A stretch of DNA of 64,000 nucleotides from the NCBI GenBank assembly GCA_900128565.1, contig LT635911.1, positions 1 through 64,000 on the forward strand, given 5' to 3'. The stretch's first letter is position 1. Each line of letters starts with the position of its first letter. Of this stretch, positions 38,501 to 46,592 are shown in pieces. The position numbers and the translations under genes are program-made. This stretch comes from Stramenopiles sp. TOSAG23-6 (taxonomy: Eukaryota > Sar). Below the pieces are notes generated by a model. The model was not told where the DNA came from and did not search any database. It worked only from the letters and a program-made list of their open reading frames with translations.

Positions 38501-38578
38501 GGCGACTTTTTTTCAGTACAAGAAGAATTTGTCGGTGAAACACCGCCAGTGTCAAAATCTTTATCAAAGTGGGGATAA
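32555..38578 (+). CDS. Giant coiled-coil protein, 2007 residues
   Basis: A single uninterrupted exon. The first 110 residues and the last 60 are non-helical; nearly everything between is heptad-like coiled coil rich in E, K, L, N and Q, with no motor or enzymatic domain. A repeated segment of about 29 residues (CQTHENRISTHHNEYN and CQTLENRISTHHNEYN, bases about 33826-33980) shows a recent in-frame duplication, and QTPVLQQTP is repeated at about 33510. Length and composition fit a centrosomal, basal-body or Golgi tether-type protein. No family can be named with confidence. Confidence 0.85.
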   Translation: MDSVRYKSQNPSFSDITLSLTEEHINTQGVTPDSLLSGYDTSGTLQIARNIGIRDELIGVRAVNRHGNQFTRSSLREEADVSPRKSKTYVPSLQSGLENSTTLHKLNPASLRTNAEVSTSIGYLEQRDLLIGKISDLERITRESEISLMKSEQELKETLAAVPPIKLINNAKNDMQSFADSRISETNECDITSMDSVALLFSELQEQEKIAAVKAKNVSYSRHRLDESRRELDNLKLELKKQFADISPKSLQTCLKDALKERDDLKSAVKTMSKVKNEGNSVELFHAVTPELHQQRLRPVAIARTLYKDTLSQHKSVLQQTPVLQQTPQNIQNKDENSSDFHNIRSVHQNIVQNRAPTIEMEKINILREHLNKSSAELLVKNKAIMKATRNCTNAILSKKRAEKMCSTLTTEIKALREEYSNICQTHENRISTHHNEYNDLGTTHEKEVVKLKEEYANMCQTLENRISTHHNEYNELETSLEINHQNEVTKLKEDHEIYVKKIVHAKEKQTLAVNDSLVNEHQITVESLNNDHSIVVENLQKEFQSKLSQIKLLENKEKNSFYSRVNAQEEKQRLILNEAEQVYEGKLKALKAELDTATSAHALVLANKADWLKVEQEKHREENHILQARYNDLHVQHEEMCASNNLKNIEHRELFERECQSKNEEKIEYKKLLELEREESFKRSNNTIENLEVMMKTKHEEEIKFLTASLEDVKEEFHKEIAIQKQSFSIKKKELQEIHAVDVNTKSHEDKKERENMISEISKEYMTEISSLEMKNSLKLEKVRGECNSISIQYEKELEEFAKHSNSKNTIHLNNIEAKYTTELNVLRQEQSFAQRLNQEKEANKMNDIIALQAKYYNNEASIKAELDETRTQNQCNMIEMKTRHGLEVAEMNAEHTRMNTSLQHMHESKMKDLQLSFSRESLIEKEKYENTLQKMVKSVESNLSAKYQKDISKVKGRIGDENKKLRKLLNQTGQIRSEFREMDSSRAKLSHRLTCTKEKLRSETQRADAAEVMASDNFRLHNHIDTLKSRLEWEENQKQLLEKAKFAIESKLMSVQNDHVTKMLEMGVSVGIKQSEIESAKVAHIEEMRKESELRLNALEEKDKLTIDFEDKLALASAVGNAIRRELEEQLPRLVAEVEELQIEKEDTVTKWNEYSEKKESDIAILETTVDALAADKVALENKCTEMQIRWAELHQNSNSFETQSYENEVLQNELSELKDQLLNTEDRLSAETEQHLQTQKFVQVDQENTKRKLEELKECLLMAETVADTLPIQEAKYNNLLLEFNKERKAREIMDEVVKQDKEKISEMNTNLLVLEKKLQDMRENTSIELSQCVSQAQSEKNILNAKIESLSIEISELESEVQKKNMKNEELRRISRDEHLPEIVRLKTKVEKCSSLIQKEKRVSLELHFAHEEIRKLKQSVKNALNRLGNEQENVLQSELRNKRYTAELKVSEKSLAATHVQMRKDKSKIRKLQCQLNDLLDNEKSVETKVLNSDMKARDAEEKLLEVSRNAEEKQQTLENRARNAEIKCKEMEMKMKKLEDDLKAARKDSSSNLSEISDLKQALSTSKETFNNVEDKFRREKRERQNNDKIVSKLKATIVANGSALKTIKSEKRKLERKLESSLSSLDQYTNVTKDLKSKVKTLKKSCANNDVIIKELRLKVEETERKNNVSKTSIKELEGQLEKAQRHGNNEAFTIESLKDKLEEALYEIKCEKVNTRDFKVKLEKSNRKVENNETLLKEINQELDDERKRHTSAITKYRKRDEEFSIKVKKMKKNNFQLKSDLEKLQLEVTLAKEYKLKTSTEIKTLRVESSALRTKYSKMELLMQKKLSNLRAKDRELQKISLKNAETEQMLLFKKDELNSLSISLKESEEFAEMQNTKIKKVEENFREDQRAAKMTNLKMKKQLEKYRETEIILRKQLEISAKTLWEKDAESKHILDQAKEMLEGALTDEDISKLGTSSVGKSKTGYNDISTCGDFFSVQEEFVGETPPVSKSLSKWG

Positions 38579-39005
38579 AAAATAATTTGTTATTTTACTC
38601 GTACTTCATGATAATACGAAATCCAATTATAATAGTATAATATATATATATATATATCAAGTAATAAAAACTTTAAAATGATNACATTTTATAATTCTTC
38701 TTCAAAAACTCCAATATTTTCATTATTTACTACAAATAATTCATACATAATGCTGTTTTTTAGAACCGACTCAAATCGAATCTGAAATCTCAATCGACCG
38801 GTAAAATCTCCACTGACTAGACGAGAGAAATAAATCGATTATCGAGGGGAGGCTGTTTCGTCTTACTGTGACCTTGATAATCCTTTTGAGGGCAATTGCT
38901 TTGTACGCCCAGCACATCGATAAAGCACGTACTATATATAATAGTGTATAATATATATTCAAGTGGTTCATCATCTCATTCGCTGGACATATTGTGAATC
39001 CGAAC
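38579..39005. other. Intergenic region with TA microsatellite
   Basis: This 427 bp stretch lies between two genes on the same strand. It holds a (TA)8-type run at 38641-38657, an ambiguous base at 38683, and a TATATATAATAG stretch at about 38932-38943, a possible TATA-like element about 65 bp before the kinase ATG. No gene was recognised. Confidence 0.5.
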
Positions 39006-40208
39006 ATGGGCGGATGCTTTAACAAGCAACAACCCATAAGTGGACCATCAAGTCCCTCTACTAGAGGAAATAAACAGAGTACGTATTCATCGTCCAGTGC
39101 TGAGCTTTTACGAGATACAATAGAATACAATAATAGACAAGATCCTCGTATTGCTCCTTCCGTACGATATGCTGGTACAGCTGATTTTGATAAGGAAGTC
39201 AGTGTCAGGGAGAATGTTGTGTGGAAGCGTACAGCTGACCCTGGTTCAAGGCTAAAGCGCGGCGACTGTATTAACAATTATCGAGTGCATAGTTCAAAGC
39301 CACTTGGTAAAGGGTTCCAAAGTATTGTATATTTAGTTGAAGATGATGGATCTGGACCTCGTGCTGGTTACCTATCTTTAGGGTTAGATAACGAGAAATA
39401 TGCCATGAAAGTTTTGAAAGTCAAAAGAATGGCACACGCGAAAAAAGGTCTCGTTGCAAAGGGCGAGAATTTCAAGGCGAATGCTGGACAAGATGATGTT
39501 TGGGCTGAAATACAGGTTGGAAAAATGACGCGACATAAAAACTTGACTCGTCTTGTGGAGGTTATCCGAGGAAACGAGTCAAGTGAAATTATTTTATTGA
39601 TGGAATTAGAGCCAAATGGAATAGTTGTAGATAAAAAAAAAGGTGAATATTTACCAGTAGGACTTGCTCAATCATACTTTCGGGACTCTATTGATGGTAT
39701 AGCATATCTCCATAAATTAGGAATTGTACATCGTGATTTGAAAGTTGAAAATTTGCTTGTTGGGAAAGAAAACATTGTCAAACTAGCTGATTTTGGAATG
39801 GCGCATATAATTAACGATGTGAAAAGTGATCCATTAGGGTCAGGACTCAAACGCGGTATTGGTTCAAGGAAATATCGCGCACCTGAAGTGTTTTTGGCGC
39901 ATGAAATGGCACCAGAAGGTGAATATGATGGAGTTCCAGCAGACATTTGGTCAATTGGTTGTTGTTTACACTGTATGATTACTGGAAAATTGCCTTTCTC
40001 TCATAAAGATAAAAAAGAGCTATCTCGTATTGTCCAAAATCAGCCTTATCCTGTGAAAGATTTTCCAAAGATTTCTTCGCGTCCAATGCTGAGAGATTTA
40101 ATGCTAAAATTATTAGAAAAAGATCCTCAAAAACGAATTACTATTGATGAAATTTTAAAACACCCTTGGATGTCGTGTAAAGCAGAATTTGATCGTGAAC
40201 AATCCTAA
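39006..40208 (+). CDS. Serine/threonine protein kinase with N-terminal acylation motif
   Basis: The product is 400 residues. Starting at the first ATG (39006) gives MGGCFNKQ: Gly2 is a candidate for N-myristoylation and Cys4 for palmitoylation, pointing to membrane attachment. The kinase domain spans about residues 93-395: LGKGFQSIVYLV, KYAMKVLKV (Lys about 135), IVHRDLKVENLL (about 242), LADFGMAHI (DFG about 262), GSRKYRAPEV, DIWSIGCCLHCMITGKLPF and QKRITIDEILKHPWMSCKAEFD. All catalytic residues are present. The layout (short N-terminus, compact domain, HPW ending) resembles the CAMKK/SnRK-type CAMK group. Substrate unknown. Confidence 0.88.
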   Translation: MGGCFNKQQPISGPSSPSTRGNKQSTYSSSSAELLRDTIEYNNRQDPRIAPSVRYAGTADFDKEVSVRENVVWKRTADPGSRLKRGDCINNYRVHSSKPLGKGFQSIVYLVEDDGSGPRAGYLSLGLDNEKYAMKVLKVKRMAHAKKGLVAKGENFKANAGQDDVWAEIQVGKMTRHKNLTRLVEVIRGNESSEIILLMELEPNGIVVDKKKGEYLPVGLAQSYFRDSIDGIAYLHKLGIVHRDLKVENLLVGKENIVKLADFGMAHIINDVKSDPLGSGLKRGIGSRKYRAPEVFLAHEMAPEGEYDGVPADIWSIGCCLHCMITGKLPFSHKDKKELSRIVQNQPYPVKDFPKISSRPMLRDLMLKLLEKDPQKRITIDEILKHPWMSCKAEFDREQS

Positions 40209-40561
40209 TTGTTTATTAATAATATATGTTATAGAAAAGGTGAAATAGATGAAAAATAAATGTATTTTAAAAATTTGAATTGGTTTAGTAAATCTCAAAT
40301 ATCTCAAATCAAAAAATAATAAACAATAAATAGGAGATCGATCGAATTTAGGAATTTATTTTCACTTCAAGAAACTCGCGAACCGAAAGAAAGTCCGAAA
40401 CTTGCGAATTAATTTTTCGGAAGGTAGAGACTGAAAAGTATATAATCTCAAATCTCGATTGAGCTACTCGTTATTTGCATTTGTACTAATTTTGCATCTG
40501 TTCATGCACAACTTGTGTTAATAGTGGGTTTTCTGTCAATTATAGTTGGCTAGAAAAAAGA
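40209..40561. other. Intergenic region upstream of DHX35
   Basis: This 353 bp AT-rich stretch lies between co-directional genes. It has a CGATCGA palindrome near 40336 and repeated GAAA/CGAA-type short motifs. No gene or strong motif was seen. Confidence 0.35.
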
Positions 40562-43075
40562 ATGTTCTGGAAGCCTGGCTCAAGCCGCCCAGCCCTTGAT
40601 CGTGATACGGAAGACTCTTTTGTTATTCACAATCCGCTACACAAACTTCCTCTTTCAGCTCAGCGCCGGGGATTACCTATCAGCGCGCACCGGGAATCTA
40701 TATTGTATGCCCTAGAACATTATTCCGTGCTCATAGTAGTGGGTGAAACAGGATGTGGTAAAAGTACTCAAATACCACAATACTTATTTGAGGGAGGTTG
40801 GAGTGATGGCGGTCGTGTAATAGGTTGTACTCAGCCTCGTCGCCTTGCTGCAATATCTGTAGCTACACGCGTTGCTCAGGAGATGTCATCAGCTCTAGGT
40901 AAAACTGTTGGTTATGCTATTCGTTTTGAAGATTTCACTTCTCCAACGCAAACTCGGATAAAGTATATGACAAATGGAAGTCTTTTACGCGAATTCATTC
41001 GGGATCCACTTCTCCGTCGTTACTCGATAATAATGCTTGACGATATTCACGAGAGGACTGTATTTGGAGATATCGTAATAGGTTTATTAAAGAAAGTTAT
41101 GCGTAAAAGAAAGAAAGATTTTAAAGTGATTGTTTGCTCTGCCACAATTAACGCGGAAACTTTCAAAGAATACTTCGAAAAAGGAAAGTCACATTCTGAA
41201 ACTGATTCTCTGAAGAATAGTGTTGCTATATTATCAGTTGGAAAGAGTTTACATCAAGTACAAAATTTATATCTGAAAGAACCGACAAGTAGTTATCTTG
41301 AAACTGCAGTCCGAACTGCATTAAAGATTCATCGAATGGAGAGTCCAGGAGATATTTTAGTTTTTTTGCCAGGTGTGTCAGAAGTGGAAAGTTGTAGAAG
41401 AAGGCTTTCAGATCTTGTGTATGACGATAATGGAAACAGCAATGTTCCAAACTTAGATATTTGTCCTCTTCATGGATCTCTACCAGTCAAACAACAAATG
41501 TCTTTCTTCTCTGGATCAACATCGAGAAATACGAATCGGAGATGTATTATTGCAACAAATATAGCTGAAGCAAGCGTTACATTACGAAATATACGATATG
41601 TTGTAGATTCCGGTTTTGTTAAACTTCCAATTTATTCTTCATCTGCAGGTTCTTCACTTGTGATACAACCATGCTCAAAAGAAGCATGCAATCAACGTAG
41701 TGGGAGAGCTGGCCGAACACGACCTGGTAAATGTTATCGTTTATTTACAGAAGATAGTTTTTCAAATCTTCGAGACAATACTATTCCAGCGATGCAACGA
41801 TCATGTTTAGCATGGGTCGTTTTAATTTTGAAAGGTCTTCATATAGAAAATGTTTTACGTTTTGACTTTATTGCTCCGCCACCAGCATCAGCACTTGCAG
41901 CATCGCTTGAATTGTTATTTTCTTTAGGTGCCATTGATGAAAGCGGTGCCTTGACAATTCCAGTAGGTCAATCTATGGCCGAATTTCCAGTGACACCACG
42001 ATTATCAAAAATGATTCTTTCATCAATTACTTTGGGTTGTACAGAAGATGCATTATCCTTAGCTGCTATGTTATCTGTACGTTGTGTTTGGCAACATGCA
42101 GGTCGATCGCGCGAGAGACAGGAACTCTTGTTAGAAAGTCGTAAAAAGTGGGCAAATTCTTCCGGAGATCATATGACATTACTTAGTATATATAACGCAT
42201 TTCAAAATGAAGAACAATATTCAAATAGAGGTTGCCATGGTTGGTGTGCGGAACAAATGTTTGATCGAAGAGTTTTACTTCGAGCAGCTGAATTAAGATC
42301 TCATTTAGAAATATTCACAAAACGATTTCAATATTCGACGCAGTCAAATATAGAAGTAGAATCTGATGAAATGATGCCAAGTGACCCAAAATCAATCTTG
42401 CAATGTGTCGTTATGGGGTTTTTTTCAAATGTTGCAAAACGTGCACCTACAGGTGGTTATATAACAATTCGTGAAAATCGTGATGTTTCTCTATTTGATA
42501 CTTCTTCACTTGAAATTATTACGAATTTTCATAAACCTGACTGGGTTGTTTTTCATGAATCTGTTCTTACTTCTGGATCATTTATAAAAGAAGTCAGTGC
42601 CATCAATCCTATTTGGTTAGTTGATATTGCCCCACATTATTATGCCATTCATGATGATGGTATTGATGCGAAAACAGGAAAACGTAAAAGTGATTTTACA
42701 GATCGAAGGAAGCTTCGAAGTACAATTCAAAATATAAATAAGGAGAAGTCAAAATCAAATAATACTAGCTCTGTATTAGAACGAATTAGAAGCTCTGGCT
42801 TCTCCGGTAATGCAGATGGTGGTGCAGGTGGTGCGAATGTTGTTGGTGGAATTAATCGTCGTGGCAATAAACCTAGTAAAGGCTGGTCTGCTGGTGAAGT
42901 ATCTGAAAAAAGAAGTACTAAGCCAAGTAAGGGCTGGTCTGCTGGTGAAGTGTCTGATAATATACAGAATAATCGGACAACTAACAAGTCTTTGATATTT
43001 TCAAAAACAAATTCGTCTACAATTGGAAAAAAAAGGAAAAGACCTCGGCGAAGAAAAAAGGTATCTGGTTTATAG
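40562..43075 (+). CDS. DHX35: DHX35-type DEAH-box RNA helicase with altered motif II
   Basis: The product is 837 residues (human DHX35 has 703). The N-terminus MFWKPG matches the DHX35 start 'KFWRPGTEGP'. Motif I is GETGCGKST (about residue 61), Ia is TQPRRLAA, III is CSATINA, V is TNIAEASVTL and VI is QRSGRAGRTRPG. Motif II reads LDDIHER (residues 159-165), not LDEAHER, so the catalytic Glu is Asp. The winged-helix, ratchet and OB-fold regions follow to about residue 690. The last 110 residues are a basic, disordered tail with two copies of KPSKGWSAGEVS. DHX35 is found in spliceosomal C complexes. The helicase core is otherwise intact, so this is probably a functional gene. Confidence 0.9.
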   Translation: MFWKPGSSRPALDRDTEDSFVIHNPLHKLPLSAQRRGLPISAHRESILYALEHYSVLIVVGETGCGKSTQIPQYLFEGGWSDGGRVIGCTQPRRLAAISVATRVAQEMSSALGKTVGYAIRFEDFTSPTQTRIKYMTNGSLLREFIRDPLLRRYSIIMLDDIHERTVFGDIVIGLLKKVMRKRKKDFKVIVCSATINAETFKEYFEKGKSHSETDSLKNSVAILSVGKSLHQVQNLYLKEPTSSYLETAVRTALKIHRMESPGDILVFLPGVSEVESCRRRLSDLVYDDNGNSNVPNLDICPLHGSLPVKQQMSFFSGSTSRNTNRRCIIATNIAEASVTLRNIRYVVDSGFVKLPIYSSSAGSSLVIQPCSKEACNQRSGRAGRTRPGKCYRLFTEDSFSNLRDNTIPAMQRSCLAWVVLILKGLHIENVLRFDFIAPPPASALAASLELLFSLGAIDESGALTIPVGQSMAEFPVTPRLSKMILSSITLGCTEDALSLAAMLSVRCVWQHAGRSRERQELLLESRKKWANSSGDHMTLLSIYNAFQNEEQYSNRGCHGWCAEQMFDRRVLLRAAELRSHLEIFTKRFQYSTQSNIEVESDEMMPSDPKSILQCVVMGFFSNVAKRAPTGGYITIRENRDVSLFDTSSLEIITNFHKPDWVVFHESVLTSGSFIKEVSAINPIWLVDIAPHYYAIHDDGIDAKTGKRKSDFTDRRKLRSTIQNINKEKSKSNNTSSVLERIRSSGFSGNADGGAGGANVVGGINRRGNKPSKGWSAGEVSEKRSTKPSKGWSAGEVSDNIQNNRTTNKSLIFSKTNSSTIGKKRKRPRRRKKVSGL

Positions 43076-43224
43076 TAAAGTTTCTCGCTTTTTATAGTAG
43101 TGATATAATTAAATAAACAAATGTATAACATTTCATTTTGATACAACGTTTGAACTTTCATTTCAAAACAAAATAAGATAAAAATCATCACAATTTTATA
43201 GTCAACTTCTTCTATTTCATTAGG

Positions 43225-43332
43225 CTCCAATATAGTCAAACTTAAGTATTATTCAAGAAGGTTTGGTGCTAACTCTTCTCCAAAATTTAATATAATCAAA
43301 GTATTATTTAAGAATGTTTGGTGCTAACTCTT
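43225..43332. repeat. Tandem duplication (about 54 bp) spanning a gene's stop codon
   Basis: Two diverged copies (about 43225-43277 and 43278-43332) each encode, on the minus strand, ELAPN(L/I)L(E/K) followed by a stop. The proximal copy ends the saposin-like gene; the distal copy lies in its 3' untranslated region. The copies differ by several substitutions and a small indel. Confidence 0.8.
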
Positions 43333-44623
43333 TTTCAAATGTAAGAACTTTCTTAAACCCCCCTGAACCACAAATCCCGGAATCGTCACAAAATTTAGTA
43401 ATATTAACACCGTCGATAAAATTTTCTATCAAAAATCTTTTAACATCAAACATATCATCACATCCTTCATAATAAATATCCGGGGCATCTTGACAAACAG
43501 TATTAAATTCTTTTTCAACCATGCTATAAATTTCGGGAGAATATTTAAATCTTGCCTGAGGAGTACCAGATCCAGGTAAATTTCCTCTTAATTTCATTTC
43601 TACTTTAGCCCAAATATATGTGCAACCTACACATGCTTCTTTATCAGCAAATGTTGGCTTTTGAACTGAATCGTTTCCCTTAAATATTTCATATATTGTT
43701 TTTCCAATATCGGCAATCGTTTCACCAGTCTGGTTNGGGGCTGGGGCTGGGGCTTGGGGTGGGGTTTCGGGGGTTTCTGTGGCATTAGAACTTTCTTCGG
43801 CTGGAGATTGAGTTTCTGATGCTGTTGTAGTTGTAGTTGAAGCAGTTGGAGATTGAGTTTCTGACGCTGTTGCTGTTGTTGCTGTTGTTGTTGCAGTTGA
43901 AGCAGTTGGAGATTGAGTTTCTGACGCTGTTGCTGTTGTTGCAGTTGAAGCAGTTGGAGATTGAGTTTCTGGTGCTGTTGCTGTTGTTGCAGTTGAAGCA
44001 GTTGGAGATTGAGCTTCTGGTGCTTTTGCTGTAGATGAATCCGTTCTCGCGAAACGATCAACTGTTGATAAATTTTCTTCATTTGCAGATTTATCCTGTT
44101 GTTTTTTTTGTGGATTTTCAGATATTAATTTTTGTTTTCCAACTGCAGTCGTTGAATCCACCTGAGATATATCCATTGGTATAGGTGAAGCAATATCTGT
44201 GTTGAATATCAACTTTGATATAGATTGAGTTCCATCATCCTCTTTTGAAGTAACATTTTCTTTTGTATTGTCTGTTTTTGTAGAAACAATTTTTTCTTTC
44301 GTATGTTTTGGAGAAACAACTTTTTCTTTTGTATATTTTGAAAGTAGCCCCATTCTGCAATTTTGAAGATTATTTAAAGCACGTTTCCCGTCGAAGCTAT
44401 TTACATGAGATAGACAAGTCGATGCACATTCCCAATCAATATCGCACTTTTTGGCGCATGTTAAACCATTTTTACAGTCCGTGATATTTGAACAATCCTT
44501 GAATTCTCTGTGGCATTCAGGACGTTCACTATGTCTTAGAGAAACTCCATGAGCTAAGGAATAAACGATAAAGAGGATTAACAAATAAAAAGCACTATTG
44601 ATACGTCCTTCCATAAATAACAT
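43304..44623 (-). CDS. Secreted protein: Cys-rich head, Thr/Ser/Pro repeats, saposin-like tail
   Basis: The product is 439 residues. A signal peptide covers about residues 1-27 (INSAFYLLILFIVYSLAHG). Residues 36-92 form a compact Cys-rich region (CHREFKDC, DCKNGLTCAKKC, WECASTC, NLQNC). Residues 195-295 are imperfect repeats of SPTASTATTATAPETQ, mucin-like and likely O-glycosylated. Residues 325-425 look like a saposin-B fold, with six cysteines in the order CVGC (first pair), then NTVC and GC in the middle, and FC and IC at the end, with amphipathic helices between. Saposin-like domains bind or disturb lipids, but the biological role here is unknown. One codon contains N (43736). The repeat array is likely length-variable. 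Confidence 0.7.
   Translation of the reverse strand: MLFMEGRINSAFYLLILFIVYSLAHGVSLRHSERPECHREFKDCSNITDCKNGLTCAKKCDIDWECASTCLSHVNSFDGKRALNNLQNCRMGLLSKYTKEKVVSPKHTKEKIVSTKTDNTKENVTSKEDDGTQSISKLIFNTDIASPIPMDISQVDSTTAVGKQKLISENPQKKQQDKSANEENLSTVDRFARTDSSTAKAPEAQSPTASTATTATAPETQSPTASTATTATASETQSPTASTATTTATTATASETQSPTASTTTTTASETQSPAEESSNATETPETPPQAPAPAXNQTGETIADIGKTIYEIFKGNDSVQKPTFADKEACVGCTYIWAKVEMKLRGNLPGSGTPQARFKYSPEIYSMVEKEFNTVCQDAPDIYYEGCDDMFDVKRFLIENFIDGVNITKFCDDSGICGSGGFKKVLTFEKELAPNILK
43740..44030 (-). repeat. Imperfect minisatellite encoding Thr/Ser/Pro repeats
   Basis: Units of about 48-60 bp encode variants of ETQSPTASTATTATA, four to five copies, with internal trinucleotide (GTT/TGC) expansions. 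It lies within the saposin-like secreted protein gene. Confidence 0.9.
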
Positions 44624-44698
44624 TACGCTTACTGATCTTTATGCGGTGGCAGTAAAGTCCCAACAGTACTTTAAGATATGATTTTGATATTCTGCGTC

Positions 44699-44895
44699 TG
44701 TGTGTGTGTGTGTGTTTGTTTGTGTTGTGAAATTCAAAATTTTTTGAATTTTTCAAAATTTTCATCAAAACAGGATTGTTCCGTTTCATTTGTGATCAAA
44801 GTTTTGTGATTTTTTTTCACTGACTTTGAAAACTCTCGAGAGAAAGACCAAAACTAAAAAAAACAAAAAAAAACTAAAAAAAACTAAAAACAACT
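44699..44895. repeat. Low-complexity intergenic DNA: (GT)n and A-rich C/T-punctuated tract
   Basis: A GT dinucleotide run lies at about 44699-44715. An A-tract punctuated by CT and C (AAACT/AAAAC units) covers about 44852-44895, between the saposin-like gene start and the HCF101 stop codon. Confidence 0.8.
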
Positions 44896-44918
44896 ATGCA
44901 ATTTGACTAAATTATTTA

Positions 44919-46592
44919 TTATTGCTTCTCTGCAAGTTCTATAATCTGTTGATGTGTATAAATTGCACTTTTATGTCCATCATTCCAATTTATTGAAATT
45001 GCATAATTGCCTTCAGACTGAATTTTTATGGGTTTAATTTCTAATGAATTCTTATTTTTCGTGATTTCTATATTGCCATCAGTGCTTTGAGCATCTCTAC
45101 TTGCTGATTTGAGTAATTCGGCAGAGACAACATGTTCTTGACCAGCACGAAATCCGCTTAAAAATCGTAGAACTATACTAGGAACTTTTCTATTTGGATC
45201 AAAATGAGTTCTTGTAATACCACCACTACCATCAGTTCCTTGTGAGAATATTTCTTTTATATTTTTATCACGGGATAGTATGGTATGATTAGAAATATTC
45301 TTTTGATTATTTTCATTTTTCTCTTCTGTTGTTGTACATTCAGGCAGATTTGAACAAAATTGTACTACAGATTTTGCTAGAGAATAAAATTCATTTGTGG
45401 GACTATCTTTTCCTAATATATGGTTTGTATTATCTTTGTCTTTGCTTGTAGAATGATTATTACTCGGTGACAATGATGTTGAAATAGGAAGTGTAAATAC
45501 ATCGCATATGTCATTATTTTTTTGAGAATTTCGTAAATGTTCATGTTTACAAATTCGCTCTATATGACTAGTTCCAAAAGGGTAATACCGTTGACCATCA
45601 GGGGTATCAAAATGTGACATATTTTCTACTACAGCTGCAACAGGTACATCAAGAGTTTGAAACATATCTAAACCTTTTATAACATCAACATAACTCAATT
45701 CTTGAGGTGTAGTAACTACAACAGATGCGGTTAATGATAATTTCTGGCAAAGTGTTAGTTGAACATCACCTGTCCCTGGAGGCATATCGATGACCAAGTA
45801 ATCAAGAGAACCCCATTTAGTTCCAGAAACTAACTGATTCACTATTGAACTCACTCGAGGTCCACGTAACACTGAAGCTTTAGACTCTCCTGTGGATGAG
45901 CCTACACTTACATAACCATAAGACATTAAAGAGACACCATTTACTGTAAGAGGTTGAAGGAGTTTCGAACCATCAGGATAATCTTTACGTATAATAGGAA
46001 GAGAATGCTCAGGAATAGGGACAAGAGAAGGAAGACTTGGACCATATATATCAGCATCTAAAAGTCCAACTCTACCATGAGAACCAGACGCAGCTAAGGC
46101 ATATGCTAAATTCGTAGCAATTGTTGATTTTCCAACGCCACCTTTGCAACTTGCTACTGCTATAATATTCGCCACATTGGCAAGCGCTTTTGGTCCATCT
46201 ATTTGCCTTGAACGGGGCGGACGTAGAGATACAGATACATTTAAATGTTCCTTTTCAAGCCAACGTAAAGAATCTAATGCGTTTGTGACCTTTTCAGTAA
46301 CCATTTTTTTACCTGGAGCACATCCTGTAGTCAACTCGATGCGAACATCAACTCCACCATGATGGTTAACAACAATACTTCTTAACGATTCATACGTAGG
46401 ATCAAGGACAGAGGATACAGTGATAGACGCCTCGTCTTCGTGTTTAGCTATAGACTGAGCGCCGCCAATGATTGTACGTCTTCGAAGTGCTATTGTAGAT
46501 TGCTGACGATTATTGTTGTGCAAAGAGTACAAGACTTTAGCAGTTTTACCTCCCAGTGTGTGCTGTAAAAGTACTCTATTGACTCGATACAT
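44919..46592 (-). CDS. HCF101: HCF101-type Mrp/NBP35 Fe-S scaffold P-loop ATPase
   Basis: The product is 557 residues, starting at the first ATG (46592). It has three domains. An MIP18/DUF59 domain is at about 45-115 (SVLDPTYESLRSIVV, IELTTGCAPGKKMV). The Mrp ATPase has the deviant Walker A VASCKGGVGKSTIATNLA at about 148 and GLLDADIYGPSLPSL. A C-terminal DUF971 domain is at about 465-557. VENMSHFDTPDGQRYYPFG matches HCF101, which lacks the CPHC of bacterial Mrp. HCF101 moves [4Fe-4S] clusters to target proteins. The N-terminus (MYRVNRVLLQHTLGGKTAKVL...) is basic and amphipathic with no signal peptide, so a mitochondrial location is likelier than a complex plastid (inference). A polar insert lies at about 375-430. 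Confidence 0.9.
   Translation of the reverse strand: MYRVNRVLLQHTLGGKTAKVLYSLHNNNRQQSTIALRRRTIIGGAQSIAKHEDEASITVSSVLDPTYESLRSIVVNHHGGVDVRIELTTGCAPGKKMVTEKVTNALDSLRWLEKEHLNVSVSLRPPRSRQIDGPKALANVANIIAVASCKGGVGKSTIATNLAYALAASGSHGRVGLLDADIYGPSLPSLVPIPEHSLPIIRKDYPDGSKLLQPLTVNGVSLMSYGYVSVGSSTGESKASVLRGPRVSSIVNQLVSGTKWGSLDYLVIDMPPGTGDVQLTLCQKLSLTASVVVTTPQELSYVDVIKGLDMFQTLDVPVAAVVENMSHFDTPDGQRYYPFGTSHIERICKHEHLRNSQKNNDICDVFTLPISTSLSPSNNHSTSKDKDNTNHILGKDSPTNEFYSLAKSVVQFCSNLPECTTTEEKNENNQKNISNHTILSRDKNIKEIFSQGTDGSGGITRTHFDPNRKVPSIVLRFLSGFRAGQEHVVSAELLKSASRDAQSTDGNIEITKNKNSLEIKPIKIQSEGNYAISINWNDGHKSAIYTHQQIIELAEKQ

Noticed and set aside
43740-44030. CRISPR-like repeat array
   Set aside because: The units are imperfect, in frame and inside a secreted protein gene, with no spacers of unique sequence.
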